Source of the DNA: Serilophus lunatus
Taxonomy: Eukaryota > Chordata > Aves > Passeriformes > Eurylaimidae
Direction of reading: 5' to 3'
Length of the DNA: 64,000 nucleotides
NCBI GenBank assembly: GCA_013399895.1
Contig: VXBA01004870.1
Location: 310,001 to 374,000, forward strand
Below the pieces are notes generated by a model that saw only the letters and a program-made list of their open reading frames with translations, searched no databases and had not been told where the DNA came from. The first letter of the stretch is position 1, and the number at the start of each line of letters is the position of its first letter. Positions 30,597 through 41,801 of the stretch are shown here, in pieces. The position numbers and the translations under genes were made by a program.

Positions 30597-33219
30597 ATTG
30601 CCATGGCTGGCTGGCTGCAGCTAGGGAAAGCTCCATCCTGCAGACTGCAGTGCTGGTGCAGGGCATGTCACTGCTCTGTTGTACTGGTTCAGTTTATGTA
30701 TCTTTTCCTCCCTGACTGCTTTGTTATCTACAGCTGCTGAAACAAAACTGCCAGCAGAGCAGACAGCTTCAGAATTTTAACTCTGATCAAAGGCTTGTAT
30801 CTGGAGGACTGGAATACATTTATCTAATGCAGCTTATCCTTGCTAACTATCAAGTCTATAAATGTGTTTTGAGAAAATGGTTTGAGAGTCTTGTGGAGGA
30901 TACAAAATATCTGTTGCGTATTGTAATTTGAGAGATACAGTACCAAGGCCAGATAAAAATGAGATAACTCCAGTTAGGCACTTTTCCTTAACTCTCTGAT
31001 CAGCTTAATTTTGTATCTTGTCTCCTAGCTGTAACAATCTTACTAAGAAGGCAAAACATATAAATTTGTATCTGTGGACTGAAGATTTCCAGGTGGTGGT
31101 GTACTTGAAAAAATACTATGAAGTACTAACCTGGCTGCAAAGTATTAGTTCATACAGTTTTGGGGCTTAAACAAGTAAGGTTTTTGATGTGACTGCTATA
31201 GAATGAAGGCTTTATGCTAAAAATAGGTCCAATCACTTTGTCATTAGGTTACTACAACAAAGTAAACCCTATACTGAAAACTGTGGATGGCTTCTAGCCT
31301 GTAGCACATCACACAAAGGATCATTTTCTTTCTTACACTTTTCCATGAGTGTCTGTTATTAACCACAGCTTACAGCCAGATGCTGTCCTAAAGGAACTTG
31401 GCTGGCTGATAAGGGAACAGTTGTACTACAGCAGCAGAAAGTGTGTGACACATTGGGTTCACTTGAGGCACTTACCTGCATTTCAAACCCACCAAAAGGA
31501 CTAATTCCGAGTAATGTGAAATATGTAATGCTTTTCTAGGTTTTCTCCACCTCACAAATTAACTTGATCACATTACCTTGATGGCAACTCTGTCTGGAGC
31601 TTGGTCTGATTTTCACTGAAGTCAAACTTCAGTTGCCTTAAAAATCCTTGGTTTCAGCAACTAAGTTTCAAAGTAGGATTCTTTGTTTTAAATGTAAGAC
31701 TATTGTTATAGTGCATCTGCAGAGTTTTGAAGCTTTAACAAAAAAATTCTTTGTTTTCCTTTATCTCCCTACCTCCCTGTTATTCTCATCCTTTTTCTTC
31801 TGTACTTGCAACTCAGATTTTGTGTTTTTTAGTTTATTTGTATATCACTTGTCCCTTTAGCATTGAGTTTTCTCTCACCAGCAGAGTTAGAGAGCTGACA
31901 AGCAAACCTCAGAATTTTACCTCAGTTTCTTTACTAGTAGCAGAACAGTAAAAAAAAAATAAAAAAATCAACAAACTCAACCATTCTAATTCAGTTCCAG
32001 ATCCATAATTTTGAAGTAGATGAAGCCCAAAATATTAACAAAATCTTTGCTGCAACAAAAAGGCATAAGAGTTCTTGCTTAAAAGTAGTAACCTGCATTC
32101 TGAGGTTTCTGAAGTCAATTCAACAATTAAATCACTGCTGACATATTACAAAGGAAATAAGCATTGCACTGGATTTAGAGACTTTCTGGCCTTGCCTCAT
32201 TGATAGCTGTGTGGACAAAAAGCAGATCTTAAAAGCCAAATCTTAGATGTAAACTCTTTTCCACTTTTTGTGTAATCAATGTTGTGTGTTAAAAGTGCCA
32301 TTTTAAATGCAAGGGATAAATGCAATAAAATTCTGAAAAACATTTTAGGAAGATGCCTAAAATGCATAAGCATACTTTGTTCCTTATTAATATGTTTTCT
32401 GTCACCAGCTCCACAAGACCAAAGTCCTTCAACAAGTAAATTTCGTAACTTTTAAGTACCATAGACAAATACACAGGAATGGATTGAAACAGAAACTGCT
32501 CTTAAACTGTCCATAACATGCTAAATTTGGGAAAAGGAGTAGAGAGGGGACACTCCAAGTCCTTCTAGGTAATTTGGTTCGGGTAGGATAAGTGGTCCAA
32601 GATCTTTAAAATGGGCAGTTTTCACTGGACTAGTCTTACTTAAGATCTTAACCAAAAAAGGGGAAATGACAAAAAATTGCCATAGTTAACACATTTTTTT
32701 TACACTAACATTGCTTTTTTTCATGTTATGATTACAGAATATACTTTCATCTGATTTTTAAAAAGAAATGGAAAGGTGAGAGAAAGTACCTACAATTCCT
32801 TGCTGGATGCTGTAGAATAGGAAGATAATGACCAGGTGTTCTGCAACACTTCCAAAAGGTGTTGAGAACCACAAGAGAGAGCACATGATCTCCAAGTGCT
32901 CAGTAGGTGCAATGCATTATCACAGCTTCATTCTCCTTTAATTAGTAGCTTTGCCTCTAAGAGACAATTTTTTTGGTATTAAATCACTTTAACATCTTCC
33001 TTGGCTTATACTGTAATTACAATGAACACATGACATCCAGTCCAATTGTATTCTGAGGGCACCTAGGGGATGATCTTGTGATTGCCCTTGTGTTCGACTC
33101 TCCCTAAGCACAGCAGATAGTCTTTCTCTTCTTTCTACCCTTTAATCACACGTCTCTAGTTTCTAAGTGTGATGTAAAACATCACCTGCAGCAGTAACCA
33201 AAGGATTTGGCTCACCAAG
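30597..33219. other. Intergenic sequence between LTR and CpG-rich block
   Basis: A 2.6-kb stretch without a recognised gene. It begins with a short GGCT-rich tract and GC-richer sequence (30600-30760), then becomes AT-rich. Several minus-strand and plus-strand small open frames carry no recognisable motif. Confidence 0.65.
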
Positions 33220-33952
33220 AGGGTATTAGTCACGAGGTTTTCCTGATCTGCTCTTCACTCGCTGACTACACCTCGGACGGCCCAGTTTCTTACACCGGCA
33301 CGGACGCTCACGCCTTACTTAGGCTCCACCCGCATGTTCCCGGATTCCAGGGGGGAATAGAAGGCAGAGGCGGAGAATCGGAGTGGGTCAGGTGTTAGAG
33401 GTGGTGTGTGTGTATCCCTGACAAGCTGAGGGACGAGCACATCCCGCCCGCTTCCGCACACAACCCGCACGAAGATGAGCAAACCTTTTCAGGTTCCACC
33501 GCTCTCCATAATGACAAGTACCGCACGGAAACCTGCTCGGAAAGCACACTAGGAATCCCAATTGTGCATTTTAGGAAGCCCTTGCAGCAAATTTCTGTCT
33601 TCCTGTGTATTTGCGAGTCGTTCCTGTGCAGCCCCACATTCCTGGATAACGGAATGCCCAGCGTTAGTTTTCCATGGAACTGACACCACCTTTCAGTCCA
33701 GGTGTTCCCACGTTTGATTCTCGTGCGGACCACTCACGGAGTCGCAAATACAGAACCACTAAGCCTGCCATGCAAGCAGGAAACCCACGTAGAAAACAGA
33801 GTGGACTGCTGAGAAGGAAAACTGGGATTTCTAAATCCTAATCCAAACAGAACCGGCGCGGGGGTGCGGCAGGAGACCCGCCCCTCCTTCCTCGGTGTTC
33901 CGTACAGCAGCATGGCCGCCCCCACGGAGTCACGGCCCGAGAGCTCCGCCCG

Positions 33953-34328
33953 NNNNNNNNNNNNNNNNNNNNNNNNNNNNNNNNNNNNNNNNNNNNNNNN
34001 NNNNNNNNNNNNNNNNNNNNNNNNNNNNNNNNNNNNNNNNNNNNNNNNNNNNNNNNNNNNNNNNNNNNNNNNNNNNNNNNNNNNNNNNNNNNNNNNNNNN
34101 NNNNNNNNNNNNNNNNNNNNNNNNNNNNNNNNNNNNNNNNNNNNNNNNNNNNNNNNNNNNNNNNNNNNNNNNNNNNNNNNNNNNNNNNNNNNNNNNNNNN
34201 NNNNNNNNNNNNNNNNNNNNNNNNNNNNNNNNNNNNNNNNNNNNNNNNNNNNNNNNNNNNNNNNNNNNNNNNNNNNNNNNNNNNNNNNNNNNNNNNNNNN
34301 NNNNNNNNNNNNNNNNNNNNNNNNNNNN
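33953..34328. other. IPO8: Assembly gap (376 N), probably containing IPO8 exon 1
   Basis: A run of N flanked on both sides by very GC-rich sequence. The expected first coding exon of importin-8 (starting Met-Asp-Leu-Asn in human, about 28 residues) is not visible on either side. The visible exons start at the second coding exon. Sequencing dropout in GC-rich promoters is common in bird assemblies. Confidence 0.85.
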
Positions 34329-34343
34329 CCCCCGTGCCGCCGC

Positions 34344-34395
34344 TGCCCGGGGCGGGCGGGCGCTGCCGCTCGGCCCTGCGGGGGGTGAGGGACAC
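34344..34395 (+). other. G-rich tract, possible G-quadruplex
   Basis: Contains GGGGCGGGCGGG followed after a longer loop by GGGGGG and GAGGG. Runs of three or more G could fold into a quadruplex near the gap edge, which may explain the sequencing dropout. Based on sequence pattern only. Confidence 0.45.
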
Positions 34396-37300
34396 CGGTG
34401 CCGCCGGGGACTCCGGCCCGGCCCGGCCCGGGGGGCGGCGGAGCGCGGGGGGAAGGCGCGCTGGGTTCAGTGGGCAGCGCTTGTCCCGCATCCCAGAGTG
34501 AGCCAGGGAAGGCGCGGAGTGGGACCATCGCCGGGGGTCTCCCCGTGAGCCCGGAGCGAAGTGCGGGCGCTGCCCGGGAGAGCCTGTGCGGGGCCCAACC
34601 CCTCGGGGGACAACCTTGCGTAGCAGCACGGAATCGGCTCTGGCCACAACCTTTGAACTTTCGGGAGGAGAGAAAGTGCCCTTGCCAAGCCTTAGCCTCC
34701 CGCGCTGCGGGAGAATGTTCGGCCGGTTCTGTTAGAGGGACTCGGGTTTTTCGGCTGTGTCGGGGTGTTAACAAAGGAGCCGCTGAGAATCGGCTGTCAG
34801 GAATTACTTCGGGATTGCCCCTCTGGCTTAGATTTCTATTTAGGCAACTTAAAACTCCTTCTGAATTAGATACAGCTAATCCTTGCTCTAGCAGTTGGTA
34901 AGGTCCTTTAGTAAATCAGTGGATTAAAGCGCTGGACATTGAGAATGCTCTTGGGGATCGTTAGATAAGAATGCAAGACCTTTTTTATTTGGCATAGTTA
35001 CTTTAAAAGTTCATGAGTATCTATTTTTACCCCTACTGTTAAGGCCCGAGAGGGAAATTGCAAATGTTTGTCAGCAGCCTGTTGCACAGGAGTCAGAACT
35101 GCAATACAAGCCACTGCTCCTGCAGTGCTGTGTTCAGAACAAAGGGGCAGCTGTCAGGGTCCCTCGTCCTGCTCCCAACGCTGTTCTTTTCACATCACCA
35201 ATATCTACTGTGAAGCTCAGGAACAATTTTTTGAAAGCATTTTAAGACTGAGAGCTGTAAAATATTCCGAGTTCAGGTGATGGATAGTGTAATTCCTGTG
35301 AAAGACACAGGGTTTCTATCCAGGCTGCAAGTAGACTTCTTGAGAATAGGTTGAGATACGGATTTTTCTTTCAAATAGCTGACACGTTTTTCTAATTATT
35401 CCAAAGAGTCTGGAAATGAAGACACCCCTGTTTCTGTGTAGCTCCCTGTAGCAGGGCTGGGTGTGTCTGATTGCTGGGGTGTGGTGATATAGCGCTGGCT
35501 TTGACATTCCCTTTGGGTGAGAGGAACAGAAGTGCTCCTGAGGAATGTTCCTTAACGTGGGACTTTGACATCTTGAAGCCTTTCAGTGCTTTTGAAGCCA
35601 GACTTCAAAGCAGGCTGTCAGGCTCCCCTTTATCTGATGGTGCTGTTGGAGTGTCACTGTGCTTCTGCACGTGCTGCAGACCAGGTGGTGTTCTAGCACA
35701 GAACAATCCACCAACCCCACAGAGAACTCTCCAGCAGTAAGTCCCTGAAGTGGCAACAAAACCCAGAGCAGGGCTCACCTTTGTCCTGTGCCACAGTGGC
35801 AGTGGGGCTGCTCCTGGGGGTGTGCAGGTGGAACTGGGCTTTGCTGGCCTGGCTGCAGTCTGCATTGGCATTGGCATTCAGCTTCGCATCCACAAGAGCT
35901 TCCCAGACACTACAAATCCTCTCAGCCTCTCTGGGGCCCCTTCAGTGCTTGGACCAGCACGGGGACTTCTTTAGAGCAATGTCAGAATACTCCCTGCTCC
36001 AGGGTTTGTTTACAGTGTGTAGGGCATGGGGAATGGAGTTTAAATGAATGAAGGCTTTTCTACTGTAAGAAGTCCCAGCATCTTTGAAAATGCTTTTTTT
36101 TCTCTTCTGTATGTTTCTGCACCTGTGTAAAATAGAGCCAAATCAATGAATTTGCTGTCTGCCTTCTAGATTTTCATTTAACTGCATTCAAAAATTGAAT
36201 CAAGATTCTTCCCCCCATTATTATATCTACTGTAAGGCTGCTTGTGAATTTTCTTTCTCTCAAAGCTAGAAATGAGTGTTGATTTCCAGCCAAAATTGGT
36301 TTATAGTCCATTTATATCCATTTGTGTCAATCTTGCTTCTTAACTACAGTAGGTTTCTTGGTACCCTCTCTGACATATTTGTCAAAGGCTGATCCCTGGA
36401 GGCCTGTTTCCCTACTCTCTACTGGCAATATTTTCTTTGCCATGTCATAAAACTGAATTATGAAACCTAATAATAGGAGAGCACAGCTCTTCCCTGCACT
36501 GGTTTCCCTTTGGGTTGATCTTTCTTGTGTAATCTGGTCCTTTTGTGTTTGCAGCATTCCACAGACTGTCTCATACCCCATGCTGATGATACCTCACTAA
36601 GTACATCCTAAATCTACAATTATCTTCTTTGTGCCCAACATCTACATATTTCTTCCCACTCAGTATGCAAAGGTCCTTTTATCCTGTGGTTCTTCTTCAC
36701 TAAGAAACCTCAAGCTTTCAGGAGAAATTCCCACTATTCCTGAATTCTTGATCATGTACTTTGTCCTGTTATTCCACTCCATTTTTGTTGGTGCAGTTCT
36801 AAAAATCAATCAGTTCTTTAAGATTTTTCTGATCTTTCTGCCTGCTTGATGCTGCTTTGAGTAATCAACAAATCTCACTTCTGTCTGTGATCTGAACACA
36901 AGTCTAAGTGTGGTATTTGTTTAAAATCTGATTCTTGCTAAAGCAGAGCAGTAATTTCCTGCCAGGTCAGTAATCTCTGTCCTGTAACTGCACTCATTTC
37001 CCTTTTAGCCTGTGGGTTTTCTATGTGTGCACATCCTTCCATCCCCCTCTTTCTCTTTTGCCCCTGCGCTCCACCTTTTTTTCTTCAGCTCTGTCCCACC
37101 ATAATCAGTGTGCAGTTGATGGCCCTATTTATCAATCACATTGTGCTTCAGTGCCTCAGTGTGCTGTAATACGTTTCTTAGGCTTGTAAGAAAGGGAGAA
37201 ACAAGAACTCAATTGCAGAAAGACAGCTGTTTGTTTTAATGTAGAGTAGAAGTTACATAATTTGGCTTTGACAGGAACTGAGTAGTAGAGCTGGAAGAAG

Positions 37301-38771
37301 TGTGAGAAGATTGCCCAGAAGCAGAAAAGTCCAGAATAAAGTTTGGGCTCCTTCCATATCTGTACACATAGATGTTGAGCTGGCTGCTGGGGTCTTACCT
37401 AGAGGAAGGACTCCCAGGTATTTGTATCAATTTGATGAGAAAATTGACTTGGATGATCAGAAGTTCTGTGGAAAGTGGAGTTTCATCAAGCCTGGATAAA
37501 TTTGGCAGCAGAATCCATAGAGGAAAGAGGCTCAGGTAGTTTCTTACACATGCTTGTTTTCACCTCCCCACACTCTACTTTTGCATGTAGGCAGGGAAAG
37601 AAGAAAGTGTCTTTTGAAGTTCTAGTTTGTTTTAGCAACTGTCTGGGACTGACAGTGTAGAAAATCAAGAGAGAAAATACTGTTAACAACTGCAGAAATA
37701 TTCCCAAGTGTGACAAATGCCTGCACATTGTCAGTTCACCGCAAACAGAAAACAAAACTTGGTAGGCCAGGTAGTTGAGCATTTGGATCAAATGTATTTA
37801 AGCCTTAAAATAATCTCTTTATGAATTCAGGATACAGACTTCTGTGTGTTCTCCTTTGCAAACAAAGATGTAGTGCCTTTTTTTTAAGCAGTTTTTGTGT
37901 GCCATGCTTGGCACACATCAGAGGTACAGAGAAGGTGATGTTCACCACTGGTGGAGAAGGATGGTCTTGGCTTCACTTGCAGAACCTGTGGGAAGGCTTC
38001 CAAGTTTCCCAGGTCCATTATCCTGGAGCGTCCTGCTGTTGTTCTGGAGGCCAAGAAGCAGCTCCTGGTGCCCTTCTGCTCCCAGGCACTGCCAGTGCAC
38101 AGGGAGGTTACTGACCAATGGGATTCTGGAGCAGTTGCTCGCTGTGGGCTTCACATAGGAAGAATAGTGGTTCCTGAAATGACTTGAGTAGCATGTAATG
38201 TGTGACAACCTGGGAGCCAAATATGAGCATTAGATGTGAAAAGTATCTGCTTCAGTAGGATCCATTTTAGGAAATTTTCACACATTTTTCCAGCTTCTCT
38301 CTCCTTGCATTCTACAAGTGATTTACAAGTGATAGTGTTCATCTTGCTGGGTGGACCATCTGAGGCTCACCGAGGTGTCCCATGTTCTGTACCTCATCAA
38401 ATGGAAGAGGAAAGAGGTGAAAAACAATGCATCCTCTGATCTTTGGAAGACTGGAGCTGTGATGCTGAGGTGGGGGAGAGTGCTTCAGAGTGCAGCTGGA
38501 GTGCACAGAGATGGAACAAGGTGCTTGGGCACACACACATCTCTTCTCCATTGCTTTGAATTGACCCAATTGTATCTTCCCGGTGCTGTATGCCTCTCCC
38601 AGGTGAGGTGCTAGCCTTGCACACTGCTTTATCCCATCCTCTTCATCCCAGTGGAAATTAAATGAGGCTTTTTTAGCGTAAATGCTGTGATCTGTGATTC
38701 ATACGAGAACAGTCAGTATGTGCTTTACACAGCTTTAAAATAATCACTCTTTATAAGTGCTCAGTGAAAGT

Positions 38772-39428
38772 TTATTTTTCAAAAACTTCCACTTTCTCCT
38801 TCAAAATCAACACATGCCCCCCATGGATCAGCACCCTCACAGAACGTTCTACCAAATCACAACTGTGTGGATGCGAGGCAATGTAATTATTCACAACCTG
38901 CACAGAGCAGCCTGCTGTGTTAACTGGAGTTGTGCTGAAGGTCTTTCTCAGCCATCTGGTGCCTCCCTGCGGCTCCTGGGCATCGCTCTTCCAAATCAGC
39001 AGAGAGTTCTCTGTTCCTTCTGTGGGACTGACAATATTCCTCCTCTCCTTTTGTTCAGGTGCAGCTGCAAGGATATAAAGAGCCGTCTTGCTGAACTTAC
39101 CCAGCTCCAAGCTCTCTTCCTTGTCTCTTTCCTTGTGCACAGTGCACACCTGACAATTGCTCTTCCTCTGCTCATGTGATACATACAGCTTCACTTGCTG
39201 ATGCCCAGAGCCTGTTGTATGGTTTCCTGAGTAAGGCAGGGAAAGGATGCATCCCAAGATCACAGTTAGCATGGCAACTAAACAAACAAGAATGTGCTGG
39301 TATAGGGAAAAATGTTGCTGCATGCAGCTTTTTAAAAAGTCCTCTGTTCTAAAAACTGCAAGCAGCATGTACTTTTCCTGACTGGGTTTGTTGCTGCACA
39401 AGTGAGCAGGATGGAATTTGAGCTTCAC
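38772..39428 (-). CDS. Hypothetical 218-codon open frame antisense in IPO8 intron 1
   Basis: I do not recognise a family. The open frame begins at a GTG; the first in-frame ATG is codon 21, giving 198 residues. A hydrophobic segment at residues 46-64 (ILVCLVAMLTVILGCILSL) is followed by an NHT glycosylation sequon and a long polar region with NCQVC, as in a type II membrane protein. The C-terminal part has W, GG and LLIWKSD-like features that made me think of a TNF-type ligand, but the similarity is too weak to claim. The stop overlaps an AATAAA on this strand. It may be chance, a decayed gene or an exon of an antisense transcript. Confidence 0.25.
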   Translation of the reverse strand: MKLKFHPAHLCSNKPSQEKYMLLAVFRTEDFLKSCMQQHFSLYQHILVCLVAMLTVILGCILSLPYSGNHTTGSGHQQVKLYVSHEQRKSNCQVCTVHKERDKEESLELGKFSKTALYILAAAPEQKERRNIVSPTEGTENSLLIWKSDAQEPQGGTRWLRKTFSTTPVNTAGCSVQVVNNYIASHPHSCDLVERSVRVLIHGGHVLILKEKVEVFEK

Positions 39429-40548
39429 AAATACAAGAGAATTAGGTGTCTTGTTTCTAAAACGGGCTCACGGTGTCCGTTGATCTCCACAGAGTTCGTG
39501 TTTCTGATAACGAGTAGTAAACAGAGCTGTGTAAAAATGTGAATTAGGGTACAAAGTAATACAGAGTAGAAGGGTTCATAGGCCCTGTGATCTCTTTAGG
39601 GGTGGCGGTATTTAAGGTGTAAAGAAGCCCTGCACAGCCATGTTGCTAGTAGGGATGGGACCCCCTCTGGGACACTGTAGGTACTTTCTGCGTAAGAAGT
39701 CGTTTGCCACTCTGGGCACTGGCTGAGAGGAGCTGGCACAGCCCAAGGAACTGTGTTTGTGTATGTCCTGGCAAAACGTCAGGGAGAGCAGCTGCACACC
39801 AGCACGAGTGGTACCAATAAAGCTCCCTGGAGTAGCAATGACTTTAATGTGCATTCAGTAAAAGCTATTTGAACAGACAAAGGGGGATAATACCATTATT
39901 GCTGCGTCCTCCTGAGTGTGGTACTGGTGGAGTTACAGCAGGAAACCACCACCAACCCCCCAAAAAGGTGCATTTTTAATCGATGTGTTGTTTATAGTAG
40001 TAAAAGCTGTGTGTAGGTTGGATCTGAGAGCAGCGCGTTGTCCCTGCTGAAAACAAAAAGGACGGTTGGAGTTCATGCGTATTTTTGGTTTTCTGTGCTG
40101 CTGAGATGTCTCGTGCTTTCCATGTCTCCCTGGGAGTTGGATGTTGAGTGCTGGGGGATGCTGCAGCCCTGTCAGAATGTTGTACATGGTTTGTCCAGTA
40201 GCAGCTGAAGGTCAAGCTTTGCACTCCAGGATACTCATTTAAAAGGTGATCTTTAGAATCCAGTGCACTTCAACCAGTTCAGTGTGTCTGTAGATAAATG
40301 GAGTTCCTGTGCTGTCTGTTACAGCTTTTACTTCATCTGGAGCCTTTCTTAGGGATAATTAAAATTAAAGTTTATAGAGAAGAGAATTGCAGGAGAGTAT
40401 GCTTTTGATTTGCCACTACTGCTTTTATCTCAGATCTCAGATTACTCTATAAACATCAAATGAGTCTCTGAGCACAGAGTAGGTTAGAATTACACTATCA
40501 CTATAATGAATAAAATGAGTGGCAGAAAGTTAAGTGATTTGGTAAAAT

Positions 40549-40564
40549 TACCACTCGAGTGGTA
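40549..40564. promoter_or_regulatory. 16-bp perfect palindrome TACCACTCGAGTGGTA
   Basis: Perfect two-fold symmetric sequence in IPO8 intron 1. The half-site resembles the CACTYRAGTG type of NK-2 homeodomain site, but binding is speculation. A related imperfect palindrome lies at 47815-47830 in intron 5. Confidence 0.35.
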
Positions 40565-40938
40565 GTGTTGTGATGCAGCTGGCATCATCACTTATGACAT
40601 TGCTTTCATGATGCCTTTTACCTCATTATAAAAATGCTAGATCAAGGAACCGGGGACATGAAGAGCAGAACATACCTCCTATTCCACAGCTTTGGGCTGA
40701 GGCAGAGTGTACGGGAGGATGTTGTCCACGTGTGCTGAAAGCTCTGGGAACAGCCACAGAACTGCCAGGCATCATCCAGTGGGAAGGAGATACTGTGCAA
40801 GGTGAAATACAGAAACCTGCTGCCATCTGGGCGCAAGAAACATCTCTGTTTGAACATACAGGACGTGGATCCAAGGGATAAGAGATCTGACCTCCTGGTA
40901 CCGAGTGATGTTGCCAAGGCTTAGCAGTAGCTGCACCC

Positions 40939-40950
40939 TGCTGAGTCAGC
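40939..40950. promoter_or_regulatory. MARE / NF-E2-like site TGCTGAGTCAGC
   Basis: Eleven of the bases form the palindrome GCTGAGTCAGC, the core bound by Maf/NF-E2/NRF family dimers (consensus TGCTGASTCAGCA). Found within IPO8 intron 1, with no evidence of use. Confidence 0.35.
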
Positions 40951-41719
40951 GATTCCTTGCTGGAGGAGCCTGGTGAAAGGCAGCAGTACAGTGCTATCAG
41001 ATTGTCACATCTTTTAAATCTGGCCTGCTTTGCTCACCAGTTCAGTGAGCATTGTTTTCTCTTGGAAATTCTTCAGCTGCATGGCTGATGTAGTGTTTGA
41101 AAAGTTCCCAGGAAGGCAGTGGGTTTTGTAGTGTTGTCTGTCTACACTTGCTTTTAATTGAAAAAGTTTACTCCACTGTTTACTCCTGTGTTTACTCTAC
41201 AGACTTCACTTAGATGCACTATACATCTACTTACCTAAAAAGATAGTTGTGAATGGTTAATACAGATGCTGTTTACACTTGAAAGCAATCTTAAATGTTT
41301 TTGTAATCTCTTCACTATTGCTGTTCTGCCACAAACTATTTTGCAAATAGATGGCATGTATTCATGAAGCATGTCAGTATCCTTTTGACTTAGGAGACTG
41401 AGTTAAATAATTCAAAGACAGGTCTCTTGTGCTCTCATTATGTATTCTGAGAATTATTTAAATATGTATTATCACTAATCTCTAATTGAGAACATTGTCA
41501 CATTACTTATTCCACCCATGTGCTATTACGTGCTTGGCTTTCACAGGTAATTGTTTGAATTGCTGCAGATTTGGGTAAATCCAAGTGCTAAAACCTTTCA
41601 TACTTCATGAGGAAAGTGCAATGCACTACAGACTCCTTACTTTGTATTTCTTATTCAGCATTTGCTAATATAGCCGTTAAGCATAGCACCTTGCTAACTG
41701 TGTTTCATATATATTTCAG

Positions 41720-41801
41720 TCCTATAAGATCATCAATTTTGCTCCAAGCCTGCTGCAAATCATAGTATCTGACCAAGTTGAATTTCCAGTGCGTCAAGCA
41801 G
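41720..41801 (+). CDS. IPO8: IPO8 exon 2 (SYKIINFAPSLLQIIVSDQ)
   Basis: 82 nt, phase 0 in and phase 1 out; acceptor ATATATTTCAG, donor GCAG/GTGAGA. It encodes SYKIINFAPSLLQIIVSDQ and VEFPVRQA, part of the importin-beta N-terminal (Ran-binding) domain. Too short to show as a free open frame. Confidence 0.94.

Larger units (their letters stand above)
33220..34800 (+). promoter_or_regulatory. IPO8: CpG-rich block, likely IPO8 promoter and first exon region
   Basis: CpG dinucleotides, sparse elsewhere, cluster here, and GC content rises sharply around the N gap. Sp1-like GC boxes (CCCGCCCCTCC near 33882; GGGGCGGGCGGGCG near 34349) and an ATGGCCGCC element at 33912 that resembles a YY1-type start-site motif are present. 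It lies upstream of IPO8 exon 2 on the same strand, as expected for a housekeeping-type TATA-less promoter. The transcription start cannot be placed because of the gap. Confidence 0.75.
34329..41719 (+). other. IPO8: IPO8 intron 1 (start position inferred)
   Basis: About 7.4 kb from the gap edge to exon 2. The first ~450 bp are still CpG-rich. It contains a 218-codon minus-strand open frame (38772-39428), a 16-bp palindrome at 40549-40564 and a MARE/NF-E2-like site at 40939-40950. The stretch 35500-41000 is richer in GC than other introns here. No other gene recognised. Confidence 0.65.

Noticed and set aside
33912..33952. ATG in GCAGCATGGCCGCC as IPO8 start codon
   Set aside because: The following residues (MAAPTESRPESSA) do not match the importin-8 N terminus. 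More likely a YY1-like promoter element or a uORF.
33734..34774. Long open frames spanning the N gap on both strands
   Set aside because: Their length comes from unknown bases translated as X and from low stop frequency in CpG-rich DNA. No protein signal on either side.
37951..38187. 78-codon plus-strand open frame with CRTCGK in IPO8 intron 1
   Set aside because: A lone Cys-x2-Cys is not a zinc finger; the frame starts at GTG and overlaps several equally open frames in GC-richer sequence.
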